Program-made: the position numbers and the translations under genes | Shown: positions 1 to 8,689 of the stretch, piece after piece | Numbering within the stretch: position 1 is the first letter of the stretch | Layout: every line of letters begins with the position of its first letter | Notes under the pieces: generated by a model | Databases searched by the model: none | Told to the model about the DNA's origin: nothing | Seen by the model: the letters and a program-made list of their open reading frames with translations, nothing else | DNA from: Streptomyces sp. R41 | GTDB taxonomy: Bacteria > Actinomycetota > Actinomycetes > Streptomycetales > Streptomycetaceae | Direction: 5' to 3' | Assembly: GCF_041053055.1 (NCBI RefSeq) | Contig: NZ_CP163443.1 | Coordinates: forward strand, 3,534,001-3,598,000 | DNA: 64,000 nucleotides

Positions 1-1523
1 CCACCGCGTACGCCGATTGGCTGCTCAAGATCTTCGACCGGTGGGACCGGCAGGGGCGCACCGTCTCGGTGCGGACCTTCGAGTCGGTCCTCAGCACCCT
101 GCGGGGCGGGCCGAGCCTGACGGAGGCGATGGGGCTCGCGCCGAGCGATCTCGCGGTGGTGGAGACCGACGGCAGTTTCGAGCAGGCGGACTCGCTGAAG
201 ACGGCGTACGACGGGGCACCGGCGACCGGTTACGACGTCTTCCAGCATCGCTTCGCGGAGTTCGCGCGGCATCCCGGCGTCCGCGCCCGCCAGCTGGGCC
301 TCGCCGGTGTCAGCGCGACCTGCCGCCGCTGCCCGGTGATCGAATCGTGCGGCGGAGGCCTCTACGCCCACCGGTACAGCAGCGGCCGCGGCTTCGACAA
401 TCCGTCCGTTTTCTGTTCCGACCTGCGCGCTTTCGTCGACGGCGTGGCCGAGCGCATCACCGACCACACCCTCAGCCCGGCCGTCCGCGACCGGGACGAA
501 CTCCGTTTTGCTCAGGGTGAGTTGAATCGGCACTCGCTCTCCCACGCGGTGGCCCGGCACTCCGGAGAGCCGGACTGGGACGAAATGTGGCGGGCCTTCC
601 TGTACTTGGACGGCACGCCGGACGCGACGCCCGAGGTCGACGAGATCCTCGCCCACCCCTATCTGCACACCGCGCTGAAGCACTGTCTGCACGACCGGGT
701 CACCACCCCGGCGCCGCTCGCCTCAGCGATCGTCGCGGTCGCCGTCCGCGCACGGGCCGACCTCAAGCTCACCTGGGACCAGACCGCCCCCGAGCTGCAC
801 CTCCCCACCCTGGGGACCCTCGCGCTCCCGGAAGGGGGCCGCCTCGAAGTCACCGTGACCGCCGGCCGGCTCCGGGTGCGTACCACCACGGGCGAGGAGT
901 GCGGCCCCGAGGACACCCCCGCTCCATGGCGCCCCCTGCACCCCATGACCCTCACGGACGGCACCCCGCTGCTCCTCGACGACGCCGACCCCCTGCGCGA
1001 CTGCTACCCCGCCCGCGTCACCCCGCCCCTCGACCCCGACGAGCTCGCCAGGTTCACCGAACGGCTGTGCACGGCCTACGAGTTGATGGAGGAGCGCGAG
1101 CCCGGCTGGCGTGACGACGTCAACGCGCTGCTCGCCACCACGGTCACCCCGCTCGTGGCGGGCGCCGGAGTGCGGCTCGGCGCGCACGGGCTCGGCGCGG
1201 TGGGCGTGGCCGTCGACTTCGAGCCGGAGGAGTTCGTGCGTGAACTGCCGCGCACCGGACGTCTGGCGCGGCTCGCGGCGCTGCGGGAGACGGCGGATCT
1301 GAACGTGCCGGGCAGCAGGGCCGGACGGCTGCTCGACGAGGCGAGCCGGGAGCTCGGCAACGCCGCCTTCTGGAAGGGCGACGACGACGCGCGCGCCGCC
1401 GCGCTGGAGCGGACGGGCCGCGCCCTGGAGCAGCTGGCCACCCGATCTCAGGGCGAACTCACCGAGACGGGCGCGGTGTTGGCCGAGGAACTGCGGGCCG
1501 AGTGGGCGGGCCACCGTGACTGA
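1..1523 (+). CDS. fxsB: FxsB-type radical SAM/SPASM peptide maturase with degenerate hydroxylase extension (5' partial)
   Basis: The gene starts before the window; the reading frame is open from base 3, so only the C-terminal part is present and the radical SAM CxxxCxxC motif is missing. What remains begins with a typical SPASM approach region and then a SPASM cluster: Cys85, Cys88, Cys94 and Cys116 (numbered from the ATG at 69). FxsB enzymes install cyclophane cross-links in FxSxx-COOH precursor peptides. About 370 further residues follow. Their end resembles the HExxH peptide beta-hydroxylase family (a stretch with VTPL, then a conserved helix), but where that family has HExxH this protein reads RTGRL (residues 395-399), and no HExxH occurs anywhere else. 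I therefore read it as a fused, inactive hydroxylase domain. The stop overlaps the next gene by 8 bp. The FxsB assignment rests heavily on the neighbouring FxsC and TPR genes. Confidence 0.82.
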   Translation, partial: TAYADWLLKIFDRWDRQGRTVSVRTFESVLSTLRGGPSLTEAMGLAPSDLAVVETDGSFEQADSLKTAYDGAPATGYDVFQHRFAEFARHPGVRARQLGLAGVSATCRRCPVIESCGGGLYAHRYSSGRGFDNPSVFCSDLRAFVDGVAERITDHTLSPAVRDRDELRFAQGELNRHSLSHAVARHSGEPDWDEMWRAFLYLDGTPDATPEVDEILAHPYLHTALKHCLHDRVTTPAPLASAIVAVAVRARADLKLTWDQTAPELHLPTLGTLALPEGGRLEVTVTAGRLRVRTTTGEECGPEDTPAPWRPLHPMTLTDGTPLLLDDADPLRDCYPARVTPPLDPDELARFTERLCTAYELMEEREPGWRDDVNALLATTVTPLVAGAGVRLGAHGLGAVGVAVDFEPEEFVRELPRTGRLARLAALRETADLNVPGSRAGRLLDEASRELGNAAFWKGDDDARAAALERTGRALEQLATRSQGELTETGAVLAEELRAEWAGHRD

Positions 1524-2289
1524 TCGCACCCAACTGGCTCATTTATTCGCCGAGTTGGGGGTGCGCCCCGGCGGCATCCTCATGGTCCACGCCTCCCTCG
1601 GCGGTGCGGGGCTGCGCGACACCCACGTACGGGACGCGCTGCTCGACGCGCTCGGCCCCGACGGCACGCTCGTCGTGCCCGCCTTCTCGCCGGAGAACTC
1701 CTTCACCTCCCGGGCGTACAAGGCGCTCACCGACGGCATGTCCGAGGACGAGGAGGCGGTGTTCCGGGCGTCGGCGCCCCCGTTCGATCCCGATACGACG
1801 CCCTGCCCGACGATGGGCGTGCTCGCCGAGTGCGTACGGACCACCCCGGGCGCCGTGCGCAGCGGGCATCCGCACACCTCGCTGGCCGGGCTCGGCCCCC
1901 GGGCCGGGGAGCTGCTGGGCCAGCACGATCCGCACTGCCATCTCGGTGAGCGCTCCCCGCTGGCGCGGCTGTACGCCGCCGACGCCCAAGTCCTGCTGTT
2001 CCGCGTGGGGTTCGAGGTGTGCAGCGCGTTCCATCTCGCCGAGTACCGGATGCGGCCCGCGCCCGCGCGACGGGCGTACCACTGTGTGACGGTCGAGAAG
2101 GGCCACTGGACCGCGTACGAGGACATCGTGCTGTACGACGGGGACTTCGGGGCGATCGGGGCGCGGCTGCCGCGTGATCTCGTGACGGAACGGGAAATGG
2201 CGGGGAAAGCGGTACTGCTCCTCGGGATGCGGGAAGCGGTCGACCAGGCCGGTGTCCAGATGTCTGAATATCGCCATGGATTGACGTGA
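1516..2289 (+). CDS. AAC(3)-family N-acetyltransferase of the fxs locus
   Basis: This 257-residue protein has the layout of aminoglycoside 3-N-acetyltransferases: an N-terminal MVHASLGG segment, DGTLVVPAFS, a HPHTSLAGLG motif near residue 118 and a following HCHLGERSPLARL region that carries the acetyl-CoA/substrate-binding residues of the family. Length is normal for the family. The GTG start lies inside the end of fxsB (8-bp overlap), which implies translational coupling. AAC(3) relatives recur in FxSxx-COOH loci, so its substrate may be a peptide or metabolite rather than an antibiotic; that is inference. Codon 10 (1543-1545) is TTA, which in Streptomyces needs the bldA tRNA, so translation may be tied to development. 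Confidence 0.85.
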   Translation: MTDRTQLAHLFAELGVRPGGILMVHASLGGAGLRDTHVRDALLDALGPDGTLVVPAFSPENSFTSRAYKALTDGMSEDEEAVFRASAPPFDPDTTPCPTMGVLAECVRTTPGAVRSGHPHTSLAGLGPRAGELLGQHDPHCHLGERSPLARLYAADAQVLLFRVGFEVCSAFHLAEYRMRPAPARRAYHCVTVEKGHWTAYEDIVLYDGDFGAIGARLPRDLVTEREMAGKAVLLLGMREAVDQAGVQMSEYRHGLT

Positions 2290-2387
2290 AAGAGGCGACC
2301 CGTGCGGGCGCTCGGTCGGGAAGATTGTGGGTTCCGGCCAGGTGAACCGAACATCCCGTAGGGGCTCATCCACAGGCAGGGGGGCGC

Positions 2388-3713
2388 GTGGACATACCTG
2401 AACGGGCTTCGGACAACCGGCCATATTTCTTCCTGAGTTACGCCCACACGCCGGCCTGGGGGCCCGGCGGCGGCGATCCGGATCACTGGGTGCACGTCCT
2501 CTTCACGGACCTGTGCGACCACATCATGGCGCTCACGGATCTTCCGGCGGGCGCGCCCGCCGGATTCATGGACCGGGAGATGCGCTCGGGGGACGGATGG
2601 CCGGAAAAGCTCAGTGAGAATCTCGCGACGTGCCGGGTGTTCGTGCCGCTGTTCTCGCCGCGGTACTTCACGAGTGAGAGTTGCGGTCGGGAATGGTTCG
2701 CTTTCAATGAACGTATTCTGCGGGCGCGGGCGACCGGTTCCGGTGCCGTGCCGGCCATCGTCCCCGCACTGTGGACGCATATCGATTACGCCCAACTCCC
2801 CGACTCCGTACGGCATATACACGTGGATCACGGGGCTTTCGGCGACCGGTACGCGGCCAACGGGATCTACGGTCTGATCAAGCTCAACCGGCTGCACGAC
2901 GAGTACGAGGAGACCGTCCTCGGGCTCGCCCAGCGGATCGTGCGGGTCGCCCACGAGTCGCCGCTGCCGTCCAGCAGGCCCCGCCCGTACGAGAGCACGC
3001 CGAGCGCGTTCAAGCCGCGCGGCGAGGGCCCCCGGAGCATCCATCTGACGGTGGCGGCGCCCACCCGGCACAGCATCCCCGAGCACCGCGACGCCCGCCC
3101 GTACGGCGAGGACGCGCAGGACTGGAATCCGTACCACTCGGAGTCGACCCGCCCGCTGCCCTCGCTCGCCGAGGAGCTGATCCGTTCCCTCGACTACCGG
3201 ATCACGGTGTCGTCCTTCGACGACGAGGACACCGGCGAGAGCCTGGTGACGGACGACTCCGACAAGGCGGCGCCGAGCCACCCCGGCATCCTGCTCATCG
3301 ACCGGTGGGCGCTGACCGACGAGGAACGCACGCGCAGACTCAAGGCCTTCGACGCGAACGCCCGCCCCTGGGTCAGCGCGATCGTCCCCTGGAACCGGGC
3401 CGACATCCAGTGCCACGGCGAGGAGGGCCGCAAGCTCGCGGCGGACCTGGAGCGGACGCTGCCGCTGATCCTGGACCGGGGGCGGCGCACCGACTGCCGG
3501 GTCGCCGTCAACGGCGTACCCACTCTGAAGGCCTTCACCGACGTCCTGCCGGCCGTCGTCGCGCACGCGACCCGGCAGTACCTCAAGCACGCCGAGGCGC
3601 ATCCGCCCCCGGGCCCGCCGATCCGCAGGCCCCGTCTGATGGGCCCCACCACGGGCCCCACCCACCCGCCGCTGCCCGAAGGCGGATCCGACCACGGAGG
3701 AGAAGAAGCATGA
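2388..3713 (+). CDS. fxsC: TIR-like protein FxsC
   Basis: A 441-residue protein starting at GTG after a purine-rich AGGGGGG ribosome site. The N-terminus (residues 12-20, PYFFLSYAH) begins a TIR-like fold. It continues through a conserved FMDREM segment near residue 60 and the CRVFVPLFSPRYF and SESCGREWFAF segments typical of TIR/SEFIR-like domains; this first domain fills roughly residues 10-190. A second, less familiar region (about 250-400) is conserved-looking (ILLIDRWALTD, RPWVSAIVPWNR). FxsC is the named TIR-like partner in FxSxx-COOH peptide systems; its biochemical role is unknown. A 98-bp gap precedes it, with a short inverted repeat (GGTTC at 2330-2334, GAACC at 2344-2348). It overlaps the next gene by ATGA, so the two are probably coupled. 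Confidence 0.85.
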   Translation: MDIPERASDNRPYFFLSYAHTPAWGPGGGDPDHWVHVLFTDLCDHIMALTDLPAGAPAGFMDREMRSGDGWPEKLSENLATCRVFVPLFSPRYFTSESCGREWFAFNERILRARATGSGAVPAIVPALWTHIDYAQLPDSVRHIHVDHGAFGDRYAANGIYGLIKLNRLHDEYEETVLGLAQRIVRVAHESPLPSSRPRPYESTPSAFKPRGEGPRSIHLTVAAPTRHSIPEHRDARPYGEDAQDWNPYHSESTRPLPSLAEELIRSLDYRITVSSFDDEDTGESLVTDDSDKAAPSHPGILLIDRWALTDEERTRRLKAFDANARPWVSAIVPWNRADIQCHGEEGRKLAADLERTLPLILDRGRRTDCRVAVNGVPTLKAFTDVLPAVVAHATRQYLKHAEAHPPPGPPIRRPRLMGPTTGPTHPPLPEGGSDHGGEEA

Positions 3714-6700
3714 CGGCCGCGCAGGACGGACGCATCATCACCTTCTACTCGTACAAAGGGGGCACCGGCCGGACGATGGCCCTGGCCAACACCGCGTGGA
3801 TCCTCGCCGCCAACGGCAAACGCGTCCTGGCCGTCGACTGGGACCTGGAGGCTCCGGGTCTGCACCGCTTCTTCCACCCCTTCCTCGACCCCAACGCGCT
3901 CGCGGCCACCACCGGTGTCATCGACATCATCAACGAGTACGCCTGGGCCGCGACCACCGGAACCCAGCGCTCCGGCGCCTGGCACCTGGACTACGCGCGG
4001 GTGGAGCAGCACGCCATCTCACTGACCCCCGAGCGGCTCGGGCTGCGCTTCGTGGACGGCGGTTCGCTCGACTTCCTCTCCGCCGGGCGCCAGGACCGCT
4101 CGTACTCCGCGACCGTGTCCTCCTTCGAGTGGGACAACTTCTACGAGCGGCTGGGCGGCGGGCTGTTCCTCGACGCGCTGCGCGACGACATGAAGGCCTC
4201 GTACGACTACGTCCTGATCGACAGCCGGACCGGGCTCTCGGACAACGCCGACATCTGCACCATGCAGATGCCCGACGTACTCGTGGACTGCTTCACGCTC
4301 AGCGACCAGTCCCTCGACGGCGCGGCGGCCGTCGCCCGCAGCGTCGAGGACGGCTACCGCAAGCGCAAGATCCGCGTGCTGCCGGTGCCGATGCGGATCG
4401 ACGAGGGCGAGAAGGAGAAGGTCGACGCGGGACGGGCGCTGGCCCGGCTGAAGTTCGACGGGCTGCCCAAGGGGCTCGGGGGCGAGGAGCTCGGCGGCGA
4501 GGAGCTGACCGCGTACTGGGGTGCCGTCGAGATCCCGTACCGCCCGTACTACGCCTACGAGGAGACGCTCGCCACCGTCGGCGACGAGAGCGGCATCGCC
4601 AACTCGCTGCTGTCCGCCTTCGAACGGCTCACCGCGGTCATCTCGGACGGCGAGGTCACCACGCTGCCCCCGGTGCCGGAGCCGGTGCGGCTGCGCTGCC
4701 GCGACGCGTTCCTGCGGCGGCGGCCGATGACCACCGCGGCGGACGTCGTCATCACGTACGCGGCCGAGAACCGCATGTGGGCCGACTGGACCGAGGGCCT
4801 CCTCAAGCGCGCCGGCTGCAATGTCATCCCGCACGACATCGCCACCGGACCCGTCGAGCACCAGGACCCGGCCACGCACAACCTCGTCCTGCTGTCGAAC
4901 GCCTTCCGCAAGTCCCGCTACGCCGACGCCGTGTGGCGCGCCCTCATCGAGTCCGGCACGGACGCCCCGGGTGCCGCGCTGATCCCGCTGCGGGTCGACG
5001 AGGTCCGGCTGCCGGAGTCGTATCTCGACCACAACCCGGTCGATCTGCACCGGCTCGACGAGTCCCAGTGCGTCACCGCGCTGCTCGGCGTCCTCGAGCT
5101 GCCGGGCCGGCCCCTCGACGGCGGGCCCTCGGGTCCCCGCTTCCCCGGCAGCACCCCGGCGATCTGGAACGCGCCCCAGCGCAACAACACCTTCACCGGC
5201 CGCAACGTCATCCTGGACCGGGTCCGCGACCAGCTCGGCGGCGGCATCTCCGTCGTCCTGCCGCAGCCGCAGGCGCTGTTCGGACTCGGCGGCGTCGGCA
5301 AGACGCAGGTGGCGCTGGAGTACGTGCACCGGTTCATGGCGGACTACGACCTCGTGTGGTGGATCTCCGCCGAGGACCCCGGAAACGTCGTCTCCTCACT
5401 CGCCGAGCTCGCCGCCCGCATCGGGGCGCCCGGCGGCGAGGACATCAACCTGGCCAGCCAGGAAGCCGTGCAGATGCTGGGGCGCGGCGCGCCGACCAAA
5501 CGCTGGATCCTGGTCTTCGACAACGCCGACGACCCCGCACGGCTCACCCGTTACTTCCCGACCGGAGGCGGCGGGCACATCCTCGTCACCTCCCGCAACC
5601 AGGCCTGGGCGCAGCAGGGCGCCTCCCTGCCCATCGACGTGTTCCTGCGCGAGGAGAGCGTGGAACACCTCACCCGGCGCGCCTCGGGGCTCACCGCCGA
5701 GGAGGCCGACCAGGTGGCGATCGCGGTGGGCGACCTGCCGCTGGCCGTGGAACAGGCGGCGGCCTGGCTCGCCGAGACGGCCACCCCGATCGAGGAGTAC
5801 CTGCGGCAGCTGGCCGAGCAGACGACGGAGGTGCTGGACCTCAACCAGCCCGCCGACTACCCCAAGACGGTGGCGGCGACCTGGAACATCTCCATAGCGA
5901 GGCTCCGGGAACGCTCCCCGGCCTCCGTACGACTGCTGCAGCTCTGCGCGTTCCTGGCCGCCGAACCGATCTCCTCGCACCTGCTCTACAGCAAGGAGAT
6001 GATCGACGCCCTCAAGCCGTACGACCCCGCCCTCCAGGAGAGTCTGCTGCTCGGCCGGGTGATCCGGGAGATCGGCCGGTTCGCGCTCGCCAAGGTCGAC
6101 CAGGTCAGCAACAGCATCCAGGTGCACCGGCTGGTCCAGGCGGTGATCCGCTCGCAGCTGACCGAGGAGGAGCAGCGGCACGCCCGGCATGTCGTGCACA
6201 CGGTGCTCGCGGGCTGCCGGCCCGACGGCGACGAGCCGATCGACGACCCCGAGACCTGGCCGCGGTTCGCGGTCATCTGGCCGCACCTGAGCGCCTCCGA
6301 CGCCCGCAACTGCACCGAGGCGGAGACCCGGAGGCTGCTCATCGACCGCGTCCGCTATCTGTGGAAGCGCGGTGAGTTCCCCGGCGCCCAGGCACTCGCC
6401 GAGGAGCTCCTCGACCACTGGAAGCCGATACTCGGCGAGGACGACGTGCAGTACCTGTATCTGCGCTGCCAGCTGGGCAACGTGCTGCGCTCGCAGGGCC
6501 GTTACGTGGAGGCCCGGGAGATCAACACCGAACTCCTCGAACGCCAGAAGCGGGTACTCGGCCCCTCGCACCCGCACACCTACGTGACCATGTCCGGCCT
6601 CGCCAGTGACCTCGCGGCGCTCGGTGTGTACGGGTCTGCGGTGGAGTTCGCGCGCGAGGCGCACGAAGGCTTCAGCCAGATCTTCCACGAGTCGCACCGC

Positions 6701-7645
6701 CGCACCCTCAGCGCCGCCAACAATCTCGCGCTCGCGCTGCGCATGGTCGGCCGCTACGGCGAGGCCCGCGTCCTCGACCAGGACACCTACGACCGCCGCA
6801 TCGAGGTGCTGGGCCCCGACCACCCGTACACGCTGGCGTCGGCCGCGCGCCTGGGCCGCGACCTACGGGAGGTCGGCCGCTACACGGAATCGGTCTCCCT
6901 CCTCTCCCGCGCCTACGACGCGCACAAGCGCATCCTCGGCAAGGAGTTCCCCGGCACGCTGAGCTGCGCCAAGTCACTGGCCGTGTCGCTGCGCAGGGCG
7001 GGACAGTTCGAGGACGCGCGCCGGCTGACGACGGCGACGCGCGCGCAGTACCGGGCGCAGTACCCGACGTCGACCCCCGACTCGCTCGCCTGCGATCTGA
7101 ACATGGCGGCCGATCTGTTCGCCGCGGATGAGCGGGAGGCCGCGCGCGAGGTCGCCCGGGAGGCGCTGGCCGAGTACATGAAGGTCCCGGGTGAGGCCCA
7201 CCCCTACACCCAGGCCGCGCTGAACAACCTCGGCATCTTCCACTGGGGCTGCGGCGACACCGAGGAAGCGGAAACCGTCTTCCGCCAAGTCCTGCGCCGC
7301 ATGGGCGAGGTACTCGGCGAACAGCACCCGCACACCCTCTTCACCGGCATCAATTACGCCAACGTCCTCGCCGACCAGGGCCGCCTCGCCGAGGCCCGCA
7401 AGCTGGAGGAGAACGCGGTCGTCAAACTCCGTGCGGTCCTCGGAGCCCACCACCCGGAAACCCTCGCCATCGTCACCAACTCCGCGCTCACGCTCGCCGC
7501 GCTGGGCCACAAGGACGAGGCCCGCCGCCTCCGTGACGAAGCCCTCGGCGAACTGCGCACGCTGCTGGGCGACGACAACGGGATGACCCGGGTGGCGGCG
7601 GACGAGCGCCGCATTTACCGGGACTTGGAGCCGCTGGCGGTGTGA
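3710..7645 (+). CDS. fxsT: FxSxx-COOH system ParA-like/TIR/NB-ARC/TPR protein
   Basis: A 1311-residue multidomain protein. I chose the ATG at 3710 because it overlaps the fxsC stop (ATGA) and follows GGAGG at 3696-3700; an in-frame opening upstream lies within fxsC and is rejected. Domains in order: a MinD/ParA-like ATPase with deviant Walker A KGGTGRT at residues 16-22; a second TIR-like domain at about 340-480; an NB-ARC/STAND NTPase with P-loop GLGGVGKT at 525-532, Walker B-like WILVFDNAD and HILVTSRN; and about ten TPR/TPR_10 repeats from about 875 to the end, with recurring LGPxHPxT signatures. NB-ARC plus TPR with an effector-like TIR resembles signal-sensing STAND proteins. Being last in the fxs operon, it may sense or act with the modified peptide; that is inference. 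Confidence 0.9.
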   Translation: MTAAQDGRIITFYSYKGGTGRTMALANTAWILAANGKRVLAVDWDLEAPGLHRFFHPFLDPNALAATTGVIDIINEYAWAATTGTQRSGAWHLDYARVEQHAISLTPERLGLRFVDGGSLDFLSAGRQDRSYSATVSSFEWDNFYERLGGGLFLDALRDDMKASYDYVLIDSRTGLSDNADICTMQMPDVLVDCFTLSDQSLDGAAAVARSVEDGYRKRKIRVLPVPMRIDEGEKEKVDAGRALARLKFDGLPKGLGGEELGGEELTAYWGAVEIPYRPYYAYEETLATVGDESGIANSLLSAFERLTAVISDGEVTTLPPVPEPVRLRCRDAFLRRRPMTTAADVVITYAAENRMWADWTEGLLKRAGCNVIPHDIATGPVEHQDPATHNLVLLSNAFRKSRYADAVWRALIESGTDAPGAALIPLRVDEVRLPESYLDHNPVDLHRLDESQCVTALLGVLELPGRPLDGGPSGPRFPGSTPAIWNAPQRNNTFTGRNVILDRVRDQLGGGISVVLPQPQALFGLGGVGKTQVALEYVHRFMADYDLVWWISAEDPGNVVSSLAELAARIGAPGGEDINLASQEAVQMLGRGAPTKRWILVFDNADDPARLTRYFPTGGGGHILVTSRNQAWAQQGASLPIDVFLREESVEHLTRRASGLTAEEADQVAIAVGDLPLAVEQAAAWLAETATPIEEYLRQLAEQTTEVLDLNQPADYPKTVAATWNISIARLRERSPASVRLLQLCAFLAAEPISSHLLYSKEMIDALKPYDPALQESLLLGRVIREIGRFALAKVDQVSNSIQVHRLVQAVIRSQLTEEEQRHARHVVHTVLAGCRPDGDEPIDDPETWPRFAVIWPHLSASDARNCTEAETRRLLIDRVRYLWKRGEFPGAQALAEELLDHWKPILGEDDVQYLYLRCQLGNVLRSQGRYVEAREINTELLERQKRVLGPSHPHTYVTMSGLASDLAALGVYGSAVEFAREAHEGFSQIFHESHRRTLSAANNLALALRMVGRYGEARVLDQDTYDRRIEVLGPDHPYTLASAARLGRDLREVGRYTESVSLLSRAYDAHKRILGKEFPGTLSCAKSLAVSLRRAGQFEDARRLTTATRAQYRAQYPTSTPDSLACDLNMAADLFAADEREAAREVAREALAEYMKVPGEAHPYTQAALNNLGIFHWGCGDTEEAETVFRQVLRRMGEVLGEQHPHTLFTGINYANVLADQGRLAEARKLEENAVVKLRAVLGAHHPETLAIVTNSALTLAALGHKDEARRLRDEALGELRTLLGDDNGMTRVAADERRIYRDLEPLAV

Positions 7646-7667
7646 GGGGCTGGGGGTCGGGTTTTTC

Positions 7668-7711
7668 GCGCAGTTCCCCGCGCCCCTGAAAAGGGGCGCG
7701 GGGAACTGCGC
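7668..7711. terminator. Perfect 19-bp hairpin downstream of fxsT
   Basis: The arms 7668-7686 and 7693-7711 are perfectly complementary around a TGAAAA loop. It lies 22 bp after the fxsT stop and faces the end of the leftward hydrolase gene, so it may work in both directions. A close copy lies at 19075-19112. Confidence 0.8.
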
Positions 7712-7717
7712 AATCTT

Positions 7718-8689
7718 TTAAGCGGGGGTCTGGGGGCGGCAGCCCCCAGGTACGATGGGGGTCCCCCCGCTCGAGCGAAGCCGAGAGTGGGGGAGGGCAG
7801 GGGCGGAGGGGGCGAGAACCCGAGTGTCCGCCAGCAGCCACGTCAGTACCTTCGGCAGGGCCCGCAACGCCGCGAAGTGCGCCGCGGTCGGTTCGAGGAC
7901 GGCCGTGGCCCGCGGAATCCGGGCGGCGAGCCAGGACGAGTGCGACGCCGGCGAGAAGACATCCTTCACGCCGTGCCACAACAGCACCGGCACCTGGATC
8001 TGCGCCGGATCGAACCCCCAGTGCCCGGTCAGCGCCAGCGCGTCGTCGATCCACCCGTACGGCGAAGTCCGCAACGCCTCACGGTAGTTGCGGAGCAGCA
8101 TCGACCGAATGGTGTTGTCCGAGACGATCTGCCGGTCGTCGTCGGTGAGTTCGTGCCGCAGCTCCTGCAGGAGCCGCACCGGGTCGCGCCGAATCGCGGC
8201 CGACCGCGGAATCAGCCGCGCGACGAACCGCTCGGGATCGTTGAACGCGGTCCGGAACTCGTTGACGTTCGACGGCGCCATCCCCGCGAACCAGTCGAGC
8301 CCCTCCGCGTTCCGCGGCGCCAGCCCGACCAGCGCGGCGGCCCGCGTCACCCGCTCCGGCATCAGCGCGGCACACGCCAGCGCGTGCGGCGCGCCTCCGG
8401 ACCGCCCGGCCACCGCGAACCGCTCCACCCCCAGGGCGTCGGCGACCTCCGCCACGTCCCGCACCACGTCGACGACACGGCGGCCCGGCATACGGTCGGA
8501 ACCCCCGTACCCCGGGCGGTCGTAGCTGATGAGCCGCGTGCCGCGCTGGTACAGGAACATGGATCGCGGCCGGGGTCCCACCCGGCTGCCGGGCATCCCG
8601 TGCAGCAGGAACACCGGGCGACCACGCGGATCCCCCGAGACCTCGACGCGCAGCACCCGCCCGTCCGCCGTCCGTACATGGTCACGCAC
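7718..8689 (-). CDS. Alpha/beta hydrolase
   Basis: A 323-residue alpha/beta-hydrolase-fold protein. The oxyanion region is HGMPGSR (residues 30-36), the nucleophile elbow is GRSGG with Ser97, and the likely acid and base are Asp243 (GVKDVF) and His271 (AAHFAAL), so the triad is complete. The substrate is not predictable. I chose the GTG at 8689, which follows a GGGGGAG ribosome site; an in-frame ATG 102 bp upstream adds a basic low-complexity leader and overlaps the putative divergent promoter. The fold ends near residue 290. The remaining 30 or so residues are read from the dispersed repeat at 7730-7820 and are unlikely to be conserved. It is transcribed divergently from the SDR gene at 8899. 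Confidence 0.85.
   Translation of the reverse strand: MRDHVRTADGRVLRVEVSGDPRGRPVFLLHGMPGSRVGPRPRSMFLYQRGTRLISYDRPGYGGSDRMPGRRVVDVVRDVAEVADALGVERFAVAGRSGGAPHALACAALMPERVTRAAALVGLAPRNAEGLDWFAGMAPSNVNEFRTAFNDPERFVARLIPRSAAIRRDPVRLLQELRHELTDDDRQIVSDNTIRSMLLRNYREALRTSPYGWIDDALALTGHWGFDPAQIQVPVLLWHGVKDVFSPASHSSWLAARIPRATAVLEPTAAHFAALRALPKVLTWLLADTRVLAPSAPALPHSRLRSSGGTPIVPGGCRPQTPA
7730..7820. repeat. Copy of dispersed intergenic repeat (CTGGGGGC hairpin plus GC-rich tail)
   Basis: An 8-bp stem CTGGGGGC/GCCCCCAG (7730-7749) is followed by a second GC-rich dyad and a tail reading GGGCAGGGGCGGAGGGGGCG (about 7795-7814). The same modules recur at 19115-19167, 27291-27343 (reverse order) and 35477-35512. 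Here the element is not purely intergenic: it encodes the last residues of the leftward hydrolase gene. Confidence 0.7.

Noticed and set aside
1516..2289. Antibiotic resistance gene
   Set aside because: AAC(3)-like sequence, but the position inside an fxs operon and overlap with the maturase argue for a peptide-pathway role; resistance is unproven.
1539..3695. 718-codon minus-strand frame over the fxs genes
   Set aside because: Shadow of the AAC(3)-like gene and fxsC, which have clear motifs and ribosome sites.
2771..3709. Upstream extension of the large TPR protein
   Set aside because: Open only because of base composition; it lies inside fxsC in another frame. The ATG at 3710 has a ribosome site and ATGA overlap.
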